From Sulfuricurvum sp. (lineage in GTDB: Bacteria > Campylobacterota > Campylobacteria > Campylobacterales > Sulfurimonadaceae): a DNA stretch of 6,362 bases. This document shows, piece after piece, positions 1 to 6,325 of this stretch; the stretch's first letter is position 1, and the number at the start of each line of letters is the position of its first letter. The notes below the pieces were generated by a model that ran no database searches, had not been told where the DNA came from, and worked only from the letters and a program-made list of their open reading frames with translations. Where the stretch lies: assembly GCA_014764075.1 (NCBI GenBank), contig JACXUE010000073.1:1-6362 (forward strand), written 5' to 3'. Both the position numbers and the translations under genes were made by a program.

Positions 1-1
1 G

Positions 2-1246
2 GCGGCATTGGTTATCCTTTTCTCCTCTTTCTTATTTCTATTTATCAAGCAATCAATTTACGATGAAAAACAGGCTGAACTGATCGGTTATGCCGAAAAC
101 ATCTCCTCCTATCGATCATTACTATCGGCACAACAATCCAATACCGATACCCTTATGGGTTTGAATGTTGAGTTAATAACCCTTTCAACAACACAAGAGC
201 AACTCGAATTTTACGAAACCGATCGAAAGGATAAAACAACCACACTCACGTTGATTTATCCTTTCGATTTTGAAAAACAATCCTATCTTAAAATCAGCCG
301 TGATATCACCTCTACCAAACGGCTTTTACATAAAATTCTCAACTCTATTTTTCTTATCAATGCCGTCGGATTTATCGTCATTATCTTCTATGCGATCGCT
401 TTTTCCAAAATGCTCATCGCCCCTATCAGCGCCCTCTCCCGCCGTTTAGCAAACATGAACGAACATTTGATCCGTCCGATCAAAGTAGAACAACTCCCCA
501 ATGAGTTCGAGCCTTTGGGAGAGACCCTTAATCGTCTAATCGGACGTATCCAAAACTTCGTCAAATACCAAAAAGAGCTCTTTATCGGTGCAGCCCATGA
601 GCTTAAAACACCCCTTGCGGTCATCAAGCTCAAAAACCAAGTAACCTTAATCAAAAAAAGAACCCCCGAAGAGTACATCGAGGCGATTAAAATCACCAAC
701 CAAAGTGTCGATGAAATGAATAAAATCGTCGCCGACATCCTCAATATCGGTCGTCAAGAGGGGGCACAGCTCGAAGTACCGGTACAGATCGACATCATCC
801 AAATCCTCAAAAAATGGGAAGGGGATTTCAAACTACTCGCCAACAGTGAAAATAAAACCCTCCTAACCCACTTTGAACCGGACGGTTTCAGTGCCGTATT
901 GCAAGTAACCCTCCTCAACCAAATTTTGCAAAACTTTTTGCAAAATGCCCTCAAATTTACCCCAGAGGGGAAAACCATTCGCTTTCAAAGCCACCTTAGC
1001 GGTGTAGGGATCGTGATCGAAGTGATTGATGAGGGGTGTGGCATCGATGAGAGCGTCGACCTGTTTGCCCCATTCAAACGTCAAGGGAACAAATCGGGGG
1101 TAGGATTGGGGCTATTTTTGGCGAAAAGTGCCGCCGAAGCAATCGGAGCAACCATTACTCTCACTAATCGAGACGATGGGGTTGACGGTACGGTTGCACG
1201 TCTTGTGATCCCCTCAAAACTCTGCTGCGTTCTCCCTCAGCGATAA
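2..1246 (+). CDS. Sensor histidine kinase (HAMP-HisKA-HATPase_c), 5' end outside window
   Basis: Inner-membrane two-component sensor kinase that would autophosphorylate on a histidine and pass the phosphate to a response regulator not present here. Residues are numbered from the TTG at 8. Residues 1-17 are a first membrane helix, and about 18-111 a small periplasmic region with no Cys and no domain I recognise. A second helix spans about 112-134, followed by a HAMP-like linker at about 135-187 with Pro139 and a downstream NEFEPL stretch. The HisKA H-box HELKTPL places the phospho-acceptor at His197. The ATPase domain has an N-box with Asn313, a G1 box DEGCGID at 341-347 and a G2 box GVGLGL at 364-369, so the catalytic core looks intact. 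The frame is open to the left edge (codons from position 2), and the TTG at 8 lies inside the first helix without the usual basic N-terminus. The true start is therefore probably upstream. The signal sensed is unknown. A partner regulator gene would be expected just upstream. Confidence 0.93.
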   Translation, partial: AALVILFSSFLFLFIKQSIYDEKQAELIGYAENISSYRSLLSAQQSNTDTLMGLNVELITLSTTQEQLEFYETDRKDKTTTLTLIYPFDFEKQSYLKISRDITSTKRLLHKILNSIFLINAVGFIVIIFYAIAFSKMLIAPISALSRRLANMNEHLIRPIKVEQLPNEFEPLGETLNRLIGRIQNFVKYQKELFIGAAHELKTPLAVIKLKNQVTLIKKRTPEEYIEAIKITNQSVDEMNKIVADILNIGRQEGAQLEVPVQIDIIQILKKWEGDFKLLANSENKTLLTHFEPDGFSAVLQVTLLNQILQNFLQNALKFTPEGKTIRFQSHLSGVGIVIEVIDEGCGIDESVDLFAPFKRQGNKSGVGLGLFLAKSAAEAIGATITLTNRDDGVDGTVARLVIPSKLCCVLPQR

Positions 1247-1284
1247 GTTTATTTACTTTAAAAGTCCTCAAAGGTTCCTTTCGC

Positions 1285-1291
1285 TATAAAT
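1285..1291 (+). promoter_or_regulatory. Possible -10 element (TATAAAT) for the ferredoxin-phosphatase operon
   Basis: The 81-base gap between the kinase stop and the ferredoxin ATG contains TATAAAT about 37 bases before the start codon, a reasonable distance for a sigma-70 -10 element. No good -35 hexamer sits at 16-18 bases upstream. Campylobacterota promoters often lack a conserved -35 and rely on AT-rich upstream DNA, and the TTTACTTTAAAAG stretch at 1252-1264 could fill that role. AAAGGTTCCTTT at 1270-1281, just upstream, is a short inverted repeat. Evidence is sequence match only. Read-through from the kinase gene is the alternative. Confidence 0.35.
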
Positions 1292-1315
1292 CGCGCAACA
1301 ACCAATAAAAAAACC

Positions 1316-1319
1316 GAGG
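1316..1319 (+). promoter_or_regulatory. Ribosome binding site GAGG of the ferredoxin gene
   Basis: GAGG lies 8 bases before the ATG at 1328, normal Shine-Dalgarno spacing. It supports this ATG as the ferredoxin start. The first cysteine motif begins only eight codons later, so no later start is possible. Confidence 0.7.
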
Positions 1320-1327
1320 TTTACCCT

Positions 1328-1582
1328 ATGCCATTATTAATCGTCGATGAATGTATCGCATGCGACGCATGCCGTGAAGAGTGCCCAATGGATGCTATCG
1401 AAGAGGGTGACCCGATTTATATCATCGATCCGGATCGTTGTACCGAGTGCGTAGGAACCTACGATGAGCCTGCCTGTATTGCCGTATGTCCGGTCGATTG
1501 TATCATCCCCGATAAAGATAACGTCGAAACAATGCAAGAGCTCCTTTATAAACACAAGCAATTGATGGAGGAAGAGGAGTAA
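1328..1582 (+). CDS. YfhL/Alvin-type 2[4Fe-4S] ferredoxin
   Basis: Small cytoplasmic electron carrier of 84 residues. The first cluster motif is C9-x2-C12-x2-C15-x3-C19-P. The second is C38-x2-C41-x8-C50-x3-C54-P, with the longer x8 spacing that marks the Allochromatium (Alvin)/E. coli YfhL type. The segment RCTECVG and the VET-xx-LL helix near the C-terminus also match the YfhL pattern. In this subfamily the insertion and C-terminal helix go with very negative redox potentials, which is family knowledge and not visible here. An extra cysteine, C58, follows the last cluster cysteine. The gene abuts the phosphatase start with no spacer, so the two are cotranscribed. From memory the orthologues are C. 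jejuni Cj0354c (fdxB) and H. pylori HP0277 (fdxA). The symbols conflict, so none is given. The redox partner cannot be told from this context. Confidence 0.96.
   Translation: MPLLIVDECIACDACREECPMDAIEEGDPIYIIDPDRCTECVGTYDEPACIAVCPVDCIIPDKDNVETMQELLYKHKQLMEEEE
1567..1579 (+). promoter_or_regulatory. Shine-Dalgarno tract for the phosphatase, inside the ferredoxin coding end
   Basis: An unbroken 13-base purine run, GGAGGAAGAGGAG, encodes most of the Glu-rich end of the ferredoxin. It also contains GGAGG 11 bases before, and GAGGAG 3 bases before, the ATG at 1583. The stop codon TAA at 1580-1582 directly precedes that ATG. This arrangement favours translational coupling of the two genes. Confidence 0.65.
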
Positions 1583-3049
1583 ATGGCGCAATGTACCGCC
1601 GTTATCGACATCGGAAGCAATTCGATGCGGATGGCGGTTTTTAAAAAGACCAGCCGTTTCGCTTTTCATATTCTTCACGAAGTTAAAAGCTCTGTCCGGA
1701 TCAGTGAGAACGCCTATAAAAACGGCGGTCATCTCCAAGACGAAGCGATGGAGAGAACAGCGTGCGCGATAGGAGAGTTTTTATCGGTTGCCCGCTCTTT
1801 CGGCGCTCGAAAGATTCTCTGTGTTGCGACATCAGCACTTCGTGATGCTCCCAACGCCAATCTCTTTATCTCCCGTATCCGACACCAATACAATCTATCG
1901 ATCAAAATCATCAGCGGCGAAAAAGAGGCCTATTATGGAGGGATAGCGTGCGCCAATCTCCTCCCTCCGCTGGAAGATGCCGTTACCGTGGACGTAGGAG
2001 GCGGTTCGAGTGAATTTACCCTTTTGCGTAACGGCAAAGTAGAGCAACTTTTTTCTCTCAACATCGGTACAGTACGAATCAAAGAACTCTATTTCGATAC
2101 CGGAGATATCAATGGGGCAATCAAACATATCGATTCTGCCCTCTCATCCCTCCCCGAGTTAGTTTCCGAGACGCTTATCGGTATCGGGGGAACGTTTCGT
2201 GCCCTCACGCGTGCACTCATGAAAAAAGAGGGTTATCCCCTCAAAAAACTCCACGCATTTTCAACCACCGAAACCTCTTTTTTACATTTGAGCGAACAAA
2301 TCCAAAGAGCAACAACCAAAAAATTAAAAGCGCTCTACATCAAATCCGATCGTTTCGATACCATCAAACCCGGAACCCTTATTTTGGATCGCATTATCCG
2401 TCATCTCAAAGTCAAAACGCTCCTTTGCAGCGGGGTTGGAGTGCGTGAAGGGGTATTTTTGAGCGATCTACTCCGCAATGCTAAAGATCGATTCCCCGCA
2501 AATTATAATCCAAGCGTACGCTATCTGCTCGATACCTACGCTATCCACAGCGATCACGCATTGGAGTGCTCACACCTCTCCAAGCGGTTATTTGAGGTTA
2601 TCGGATCACATCTTGGGATTCCTCCGCGCTACAAACACGAGTTGGTGATTGCCGCCAAATTGCTCTCAATCGGTGTGGGGATTCGATACTATGCCTATCA
2701 AGTACATAGCCACTATTTAGCACTAAATGCTTTAGATTACGGGCTGAGTCATCCGCAAATAGCCCTTATATCCCATTTGCTTTTGTTTAAAAAAGGGGCA
2801 CGCTCCTCTGAACTGATACCAAAAAACAGTTACGGACCACTTTTGCCCAATACGACAACCCTCGATAACCTCAGTATGATTTTATGGTTATCCCATGTCC
2901 TATTAGCTTCCAGAGTCGATTCCAAACAGATCGGATTGAAATTTAACAATTCTACCCTCACCGTTCAGGGGGGCAACCTCTATTTAGCGCGTGAGCAACT
3001 CAAACATATTGTCCTCCCTAAAAATCTCACACTTGCTCTAAAGGATTAA
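1583..3049 (+). CDS. Ppx/GppA-family phosphatase (exopolyphosphatase or pppGpp phosphohydrolase)
   Basis: Cytoplasmic ASKHA-fold phosphatase of 488 residues, a normal length for the long form of this family. Members release terminal phosphate from polyphosphate (Ppx) and/or convert pppGpp to ppGpp (GppA). The N-terminal catalytic half is intact. It has the phosphate-1 motif DIGSNS at 9-14, VATSALRDA near 81-89, the acidic GEKEA motif at 112-116 with candidate catalytic glutamates E113/E115, the phosphate-2 motif DVGGGSSEF at 137-145, the nucleotide-loop motif GIGGT at 200-204, and GVREG at 286-290. A C-terminal helical, HD-like domain follows at about 310-430. Its HD signature is replaced (LLSIG at 360-364 where the HD superfamily has LHDIG), so metal-dependent chemistry there is unlikely. 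Substrate preference, Ppx versus GppA, cannot be decided from sequence. It is translated together with the ferredoxin and ends facing bamA. From memory, C. jejuni Cj0353c and H. pylori HP0278 are the counterparts. Confidence 0.93.
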   Translation: MAQCTAVIDIGSNSMRMAVFKKTSRFAFHILHEVKSSVRISENAYKNGGHLQDEAMERTACAIGEFLSVARSFGARKILCVATSALRDAPNANLFISRIRHQYNLSIKIISGEKEAYYGGIACANLLPPLEDAVTVDVGGGSSEFTLLRNGKVEQLFSLNIGTVRIKELYFDTGDINGAIKHIDSALSSLPELVSETLIGIGGTFRALTRALMKKEGYPLKKLHAFSTTETSFLHLSEQIQRATTKKLKALYIKSDRFDTIKPGTLILDRIIRHLKVKTLLCSGVGVREGVFLSDLLRNAKDRFPANYNPSVRYLLDTYAIHSDHALECSHLSKRLFEVIGSHLGIPPRYKHELVIAAKLLSIGVGIRYYAYQVHSHYLALNALDYGLSHPQIALISHLLLFKKGARSSELIPKNSYGPLLPNTTTLDNLSMILWLSHVLLASRVDSKQIGLKFNNSTLTVQGGNLYLAREQLKHIVLPKNLTLALKD

Positions 3050-3071
3050 CACTCTATAGCAAGAACAAATC

Positions 3072-3099
3072 TACCGATTCTTACAGTGGACAATCGGTA
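3072..3099. terminator. Probable bidirectional terminator hairpin between convergent phosphatase and bamA genes
   Basis: TACCGATT at 3072-3079 and AATCGGTA at 3092-3099 form a perfect 8-bp stem with a 12-base loop, lying wholly within the 51-base convergent gap. On the minus strand the stem is followed by a T-rich tail (GATTTGTTCTT), so it suits bamA termination better. On the plus strand the following bases (CTTAAAACC) have no U-run and lie in the bamA end. The position and perfect pairing support a terminator. The poor U-tract on the plus side limits confidence. Confidence 0.5.
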
Positions 3100-3100
3100 C

Positions 3101-5350
3101 TTAAAACCGCTGTCCGATCGTAAACTCGAAGTGGGTTACATCATCACCCGATTTATCCCCGATCGGGTTGGCAAAGACAAGCTGCAACGGTCCGACTGGA
3201 CTGAACCACTCCAACGATACCCCATAGCCACCCCGCTTGATCTCACTCAAAGAGTTCTCCCCGATCATCCCGTAATCGACAAACGCCGTTGCCCGCATAC
3301 GCGATTCAGGTACCAGAGGGACGCTCAATTCAAGACTGTTTGAGAAAGTCTGCGTTCCTCCGATTTTGTATGGATCTCCCGAGCTGTCAACACCATCCGT
3401 TGGTGAAATAGAGTACCCTTGGTATCCACGAACCGAACCAATACCACCCATATAGAATTTTTCCCCTAACGGTAAATAGCCGCTCTCATCGGCATAGTTG
3501 AAACGGGCTTTATAGCGGAGGATCAAGTCAAAATCGGTCCATTTTTGAAGTCCCAAATAGGCTCCAAAATTGGTACGGCTTTTAAGAAAATCAGCATCCC
3601 CGCCAAGTCCCGATTTTTCGAAACTTTGAGAGAAAGTAAAGCCTTCACGCGGGATATAGTAGTCATCGGTATTGTCAAACGTTGCCGAGAGAATAGCCGA
3701 ACTTTTGGTATAGTTTTCATAATAACGAGGATCATATCCGGTACTGTTCGTATCGATATCGCTGTAATTATTTTTAGAGTAGTTATACCCCATGTAACCG
3801 CTCCAAAAACGGTTAAAACGGTGTCCAACACCGACACTCATACCGGTCGACGCAACGCTGTAGCTGTCGTATTCGGTCGAACTGTCGTAAATCGAGAAAT
3901 TACCGCTAAAATCGCTGTCGTTAAGGCGCGGATTGGAGATGTTGAACGAATAGTTGCTGGTACGTTGCGATCTCTCCAAATTGAGTCCTACGTTGATCCC
4001 TGAACCGAAAATATTGCGATCGCTCACCGCAACGCTGAGCAGGATTCCGCCATAGCTTCCATATCCCCCGCCCAGCTGGATATTCCCCGTCGGTGCCTCT
4101 TTGGTTTGGACGATCAGATCCATCGACTCATCGTCAATTCGTTTCTCTTCGATCGTGTTACTCTCAAAATATCCAGTACGCCCGATTGCATTGCGGGAGT
4201 CTTTGAGATTTGTTAGACTGTACCAATCCCCCGGTGCCAAAAAGAGTTCACGGCGAACGACTCTATCAAGGGTACGGTTGTTTCCGGAGACGATAACATT
4301 ACGAATACGTACTTTTTTGCCCGGATTGATCCGGTAGACGACATCGACGCTTTTGCTCTCTTTATCTTTTTTCAGATCGGGTTGAACCTGCACGTACGCA
4401 TACCCCAAATCGGCGATCTTGGTTTTAATCCGATCGGCATCTTCACGGAACGTTTTGATGTTAAACGGTTTGTTTTTTTCCAACGCTATCACATCCAAAA
4501 GTTCTTGATCTTCAATCACTTTGTTATCTTGAAAAATCAAAATATCGCTGACACGGTAGATATCCCCTTCAAAGATGTTGTAACTCATATCGGCGGTATA
4601 GTGATCAAAATCGATCCGGACAAAAGGCTCATCCACTTTGGCATCCAAAAAACCGTTTTGCATATAATAATCGCGGATGCGGAGAGGATCGTACTGAAGC
4701 TCGGCGACTTTCATCTTGCCGTCGTTGCGCCCCCACATCCAACCCATCCACTGCTCTTCTTTGTTGGCGATCATACTGTCAAAGTCATCACTATCCAACG
4801 CATTGACTCCGGCATACCGTACTTTTTTGATGATAATCTCTTCACCCTCGTTGACGATAAAGGTGACGTGCATTGAACCGTTATCGAGTTTTTTGGCATC
4901 GATCTCCACCACCGAATCGATTTTTCCGTCCACGCTCAATGCATCGATGATCCGCTTTTTCGCCTCCTCTAAACGTTTTTCATCGTACAACGAACCTTTT
5001 TCAATTTGAAGCAACGTTTTTTGAGCCTCTTCATCGTTCTCTTTGTACCCTTTGAGCTCGATTTTAGAGATCGTCGGTTTCTCTTTGAAATAAAATGTCA
5101 CTTGACCGTCCGTTTCATCAACCCAAATATCCTGAAAATATCCTTGATCGTAAAAGTTTTTGACACTTTTATCAACGGTGATCGGATCGAGAGGTTCTCC
5201 CACTTTGACTTCGTTAAGCCTCTTAGCGACCGTTTCGGAGATATGAATCATCCCCTTGTACTGAATAGATTGAACGTTTTGAGTCGATCCGTAAGCAAGA
5301 GCGCTTGCTACGACCAATGAGAGGGTGATTTTTTTCAAGCGAAAGTCCAT
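3101..5350 (-). CDS. bamA: Outer membrane protein assembly factor BamA (Omp85)
   Basis: Core subunit of the BAM machine, which folds and inserts beta-barrel proteins into the outer membrane. The protein has 749 residues, close to the Campylobacter homologue and shorter than the E. coli one (810). Residues 1-22 are a signal peptide (basic DFRLKK, hydrophobic core, Ala-rich end). Five POTRA repeats follow at about 24-91, 92-170, 171-264, 265-345 and 346-419; the last starts with the typical GNNRT and has VVRREL. A 16-strand barrel occupies about 424-749, rich in Tyr, Ser, Asn and Gly. The conserved loop-6 motif is VRGY at 640-643 (VRGF in E. coli), with Arg641 the key residue. The protein ends in a terminal Phe, as in a beta-signal. 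The frame stays open upstream to 5581, but that extension would overlap tyrA and lies before the signal peptide, so the ATG at 5350 is chosen. Its Shine-Dalgarno is weak (AAGAGA upstream). It is divergent from tyrA. Confidence 0.96.
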   Translation of the reverse strand: MDFRLKKITLSLVVASALAYGSTQNVQSIQYKGMIHISETVAKRLNEVKVGEPLDPITVDKSVKNFYDQGYFQDIWVDETDGQVTFYFKEKPTISKIELKGYKENDEEAQKTLLQIEKGSLYDEKRLEEAKKRIIDALSVDGKIDSVVEIDAKKLDNGSMHVTFIVNEGEEIIIKKVRYAGVNALDSDDFDSMIANKEEQWMGWMWGRNDGKMKVAELQYDPLRIRDYYMQNGFLDAKVDEPFVRIDFDHYTADMSYNIFEGDIYRVSDILIFQDNKVIEDQELLDVIALEKNKPFNIKTFREDADRIKTKIADLGYAYVQVQPDLKKDKESKSVDVVYRINPGKKVRIRNVIVSGNNRTLDRVVRRELFLAPGDWYSLTNLKDSRNAIGRTGYFESNTIEEKRIDDESMDLIVQTKEAPTGNIQLGGGYGSYGGILLSVAVSDRNIFGSGINVGLNLERSQRTSNYSFNISNPRLNDSDFSGNFSIYDSSTEYDSYSVASTGMSVGVGHRFNRFWSGYMGYNYSKNNYSDIDTNSTGYDPRYYENYTKSSAILSATFDNTDDYYIPREGFTFSQSFEKSGLGGDADFLKSRTNFGAYLGLQKWTDFDLILRYKARFNYADESGYLPLGEKFYMGGIGSVRGYQGYSISPTDGVDSSGDPYKIGGTQTFSNSLELSVPLVPESRMRATAFVDYGMIGENSLSEIKRGGYGVSLEWFSPVGPLQLVFANPIGDKSGDDVTHFEFTIGQRF

Positions 5351-5369
5351 TGCGTTAAAGTAGTCTCTT

Positions 5370-5375
5370 ATTCTA
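5370..5375 (-). promoter_or_regulatory. Possible -10 element (TAGAAT) of bamA
   Basis: Read on the minus strand, TAGAAT matches five of six bases of the TATAAT consensus and ends 19 bases before the bamA ATG at 5350. This would give a leader of only about a dozen bases. There is no convincing -35 at standard spacing. It is a weak, sequence-only call. Confidence 0.35.
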
Positions 5376-5384
5376 CCACCGCTA

Positions 5385-5394
5385 CGATTAATCG
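5385..5394. promoter_or_regulatory. 10-bp palindrome CGATTAATCG in the bamA/tyrA divergent promoter region
   Basis: This is a perfect palindrome, extendable to 16 bases (5382-5397, CTACGATTAATCGGAG) with one mismatched pair. It lies upstream of both divergent genes, just behind the candidate bamA -10. The position suits a dimeric regulator acting on bamA, tyrA or both. No transcription factor can be named, and a 10-bp palindrome can occur by chance. Confidence 0.3.
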
Positions 5395-5419
5395 GAGTGT
5401 AAATTAAACTTAAAAGGGT

Positions 5420-5436
5420 TAAAATGACGCCATAAT
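5420..5436 (+). promoter_or_regulatory. Possible -10 elements for tyrA (TAAAAT and CATAAT)
   Basis: Two hexamers each match TATAAT at five of six positions: TAAAAT at 5420-5425 and CATAAT at 5431-5436. The first would put the transcript start about 20 bases before the ATG and keep the Shine-Dalgarno in the message, so it is preferred. The second would leave almost no leader. The AT-rich stretch at 5400-5416 could serve as an upstream element. Neither has a clear -35. Confidence 0.35.
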
Positions 5437-5442
5437 TCGCAA

Positions 5443-5447
5443 AAGGA
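5443..5447 (+). promoter_or_regulatory. Ribosome binding site AAGGA of tyrA
   Basis: AAGGA is five bases before the ATG at 5453, with a further GGG directly before the start. It fixes the tyrA start and argues against any minus-strand bamA extension across this region. Confidence 0.7.
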
Positions 5448-5452
5448 TAGGG

Positions 5453-6289
5453 ATGAAAATAGGAATCGTCGGACTGGGACTCATGGGAGGATCGATGGCG
5501 CTTGCCCTCAAACACCTCTCGTTTGTCTCCTCTATCATCGGATGCGATCACAATGAAGAGCATCAGATGATCGCCTTGCAACGGGGTCTTGTCGAATCAT
5601 TTATAAGTTTTGAAGAACTCAAACGCGCTTGCAATGTGATTTTTTTAGCAGTACCGGTAGACGGCGTCATCTCCTTTTTGCAACAATCGACCGATCTAGA
5701 GGGGAGCGATAAAACCCTCATCGATTTGGGCTCTACCAAAGCCCTCATCGTCGATGCAATCCCTCCATCTATCCGCCCTAACGTTGTAGCCGCTCATCCG
5801 ATGACGGGGACGGAGCATTTTGGTCCCTCGGCCGCTTTAGAGGGTCTCTATGCCGAAAAAGTGGTCGTGCTTTGCGATCTGGAACACAGCGGCCATACCC
5901 AACGCGATATTGCACTCCGTATCTTTCAGGCGATCGGAATGCAGATACGCCGTATGGGAGCAGCGCAGCACGACCGTCATGCCGCTTTTATCAGCCATAT
6001 GCCCCACATCATCTCCTACGCCTTAGCCAACACCGTTCTCGCCCAAGAGGAGAAAGAGAACATCCTCACTCTCGCCGCAGGGGGGTTTAGATCGATGAGC
6101 CGATTGGCAAAAAGTTCGCCAGCAATGTGGGAAGATATCTTTCGCCAAAACCGCCAAAATGTTCTTGATGCTGTTGAACTCTTCGAAATTGAACTCAAAA
6201 CACTCAAAGAGGCATTGAAAAGCCAAAATTATGCCGAATTACGTCGCCAAATGAAAGGTGCCAATAAACTCTACGATATTTTCAAATAA
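5453..6289 (+). CDS. tyrA: Prephenate dehydrogenase
   Basis: Cytoplasmic enzyme of tyrosine biosynthesis that oxidatively decarboxylates prephenate to 4-hydroxyphenylpyruvate. The 278 residues hold only the dehydrogenase core, with no fused chorismate mutase and no ACT regulatory domain. Residues 1-31 begin a Rossmann fold with G7-x-G9-x-x-G12. Asp32 at the end of the second strand suggests NAD+ rather than NADP+. DLGSTK at 91-96 and AHPMTGTEHFGP at 114-125 are family hallmarks, and His115 is the likely catalytic histidine by analogy with the Aquifex enzyme. The C-terminal helical dimer domain has SHMPH at 181-185 and GFRSMSRLA at 211-219, with Arg217 a candidate prephenate-binding residue. 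It is divergent from bamA across 102 bases. From memory C. jejuni has the same pair (Cj0129c/Cj0130). An arogenate dehydrogenase is the main alternative, since the family overlaps in sequence. Confidence 0.94.
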   Translation: MKIGIVGLGLMGGSMALALKHLSFVSSIIGCDHNEEHQMIALQRGLVESFISFEELKRACNVIFLAVPVDGVISFLQQSTDLEGSDKTLIDLGSTKALIVDAIPPSIRPNVVAAHPMTGTEHFGPSAALEGLYAEKVVVLCDLEHSGHTQRDIALRIFQAIGMQIRRMGAAQHDRHAAFISHMPHIISYALANTVLAQEEKENILTLAAGGFRSMSRLAKSSPAMWEDIFRQNRQNVLDAVELFEIELKTLKEALKSQNYAELRRQMKGANKLYDIFK

Positions 6290-6290
6290 T

Positions 6291-6325
6291 CACCATGCAA
6301 ACAGTCGAGTGGCATGGGGTGTTTT
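6291..6325 (+). terminator. Weak candidate terminator hairpin after tyrA
   Basis: CACCATGC at 6291-6298 can pair with GCATGGGGTG at 6312-6321 if two G bases bulge out, leaving a 13-base loop. Only four T bases follow. It begins two bases after the tyrA stop. The bulge and short T-run make this a weak call. The same bases contain two ATG triplets, so they could instead be the approach to a following gene. Confidence 0.25.

Noticed and set aside
863..1084. Minus-strand open frame of 73 residues opposite the kinase ATPase domain.
   Set aside because: It is antisense to the N-box and G1 box of an intact kinase and has no independent support.
1337..1738. Minus-strand open frame of 133 residues opposite the ferredoxin and the phosphatase start.
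   Set aside because: It is antisense to two genes with intact cluster and catalytic motifs, and its translation shows no domain.
4382..4876. Plus-strand open frame of 164 residues (and several shorter ones) opposite bamA.
   Set aside because: It lies wholly antisense to a well-supported bamA reading frame, has no recognisable motif or convincing ribosome site, and looks like a shadow of the coding composition.
5351..5581. N-terminal extension of bamA to an upstream ATG at 5581 (826 residues).
   Set aside because: It would precede a clear signal peptide beginning at 5350 and would overlap the first 43 codons of tyrA, which has a good ribosome binding site and a Rossmann start.
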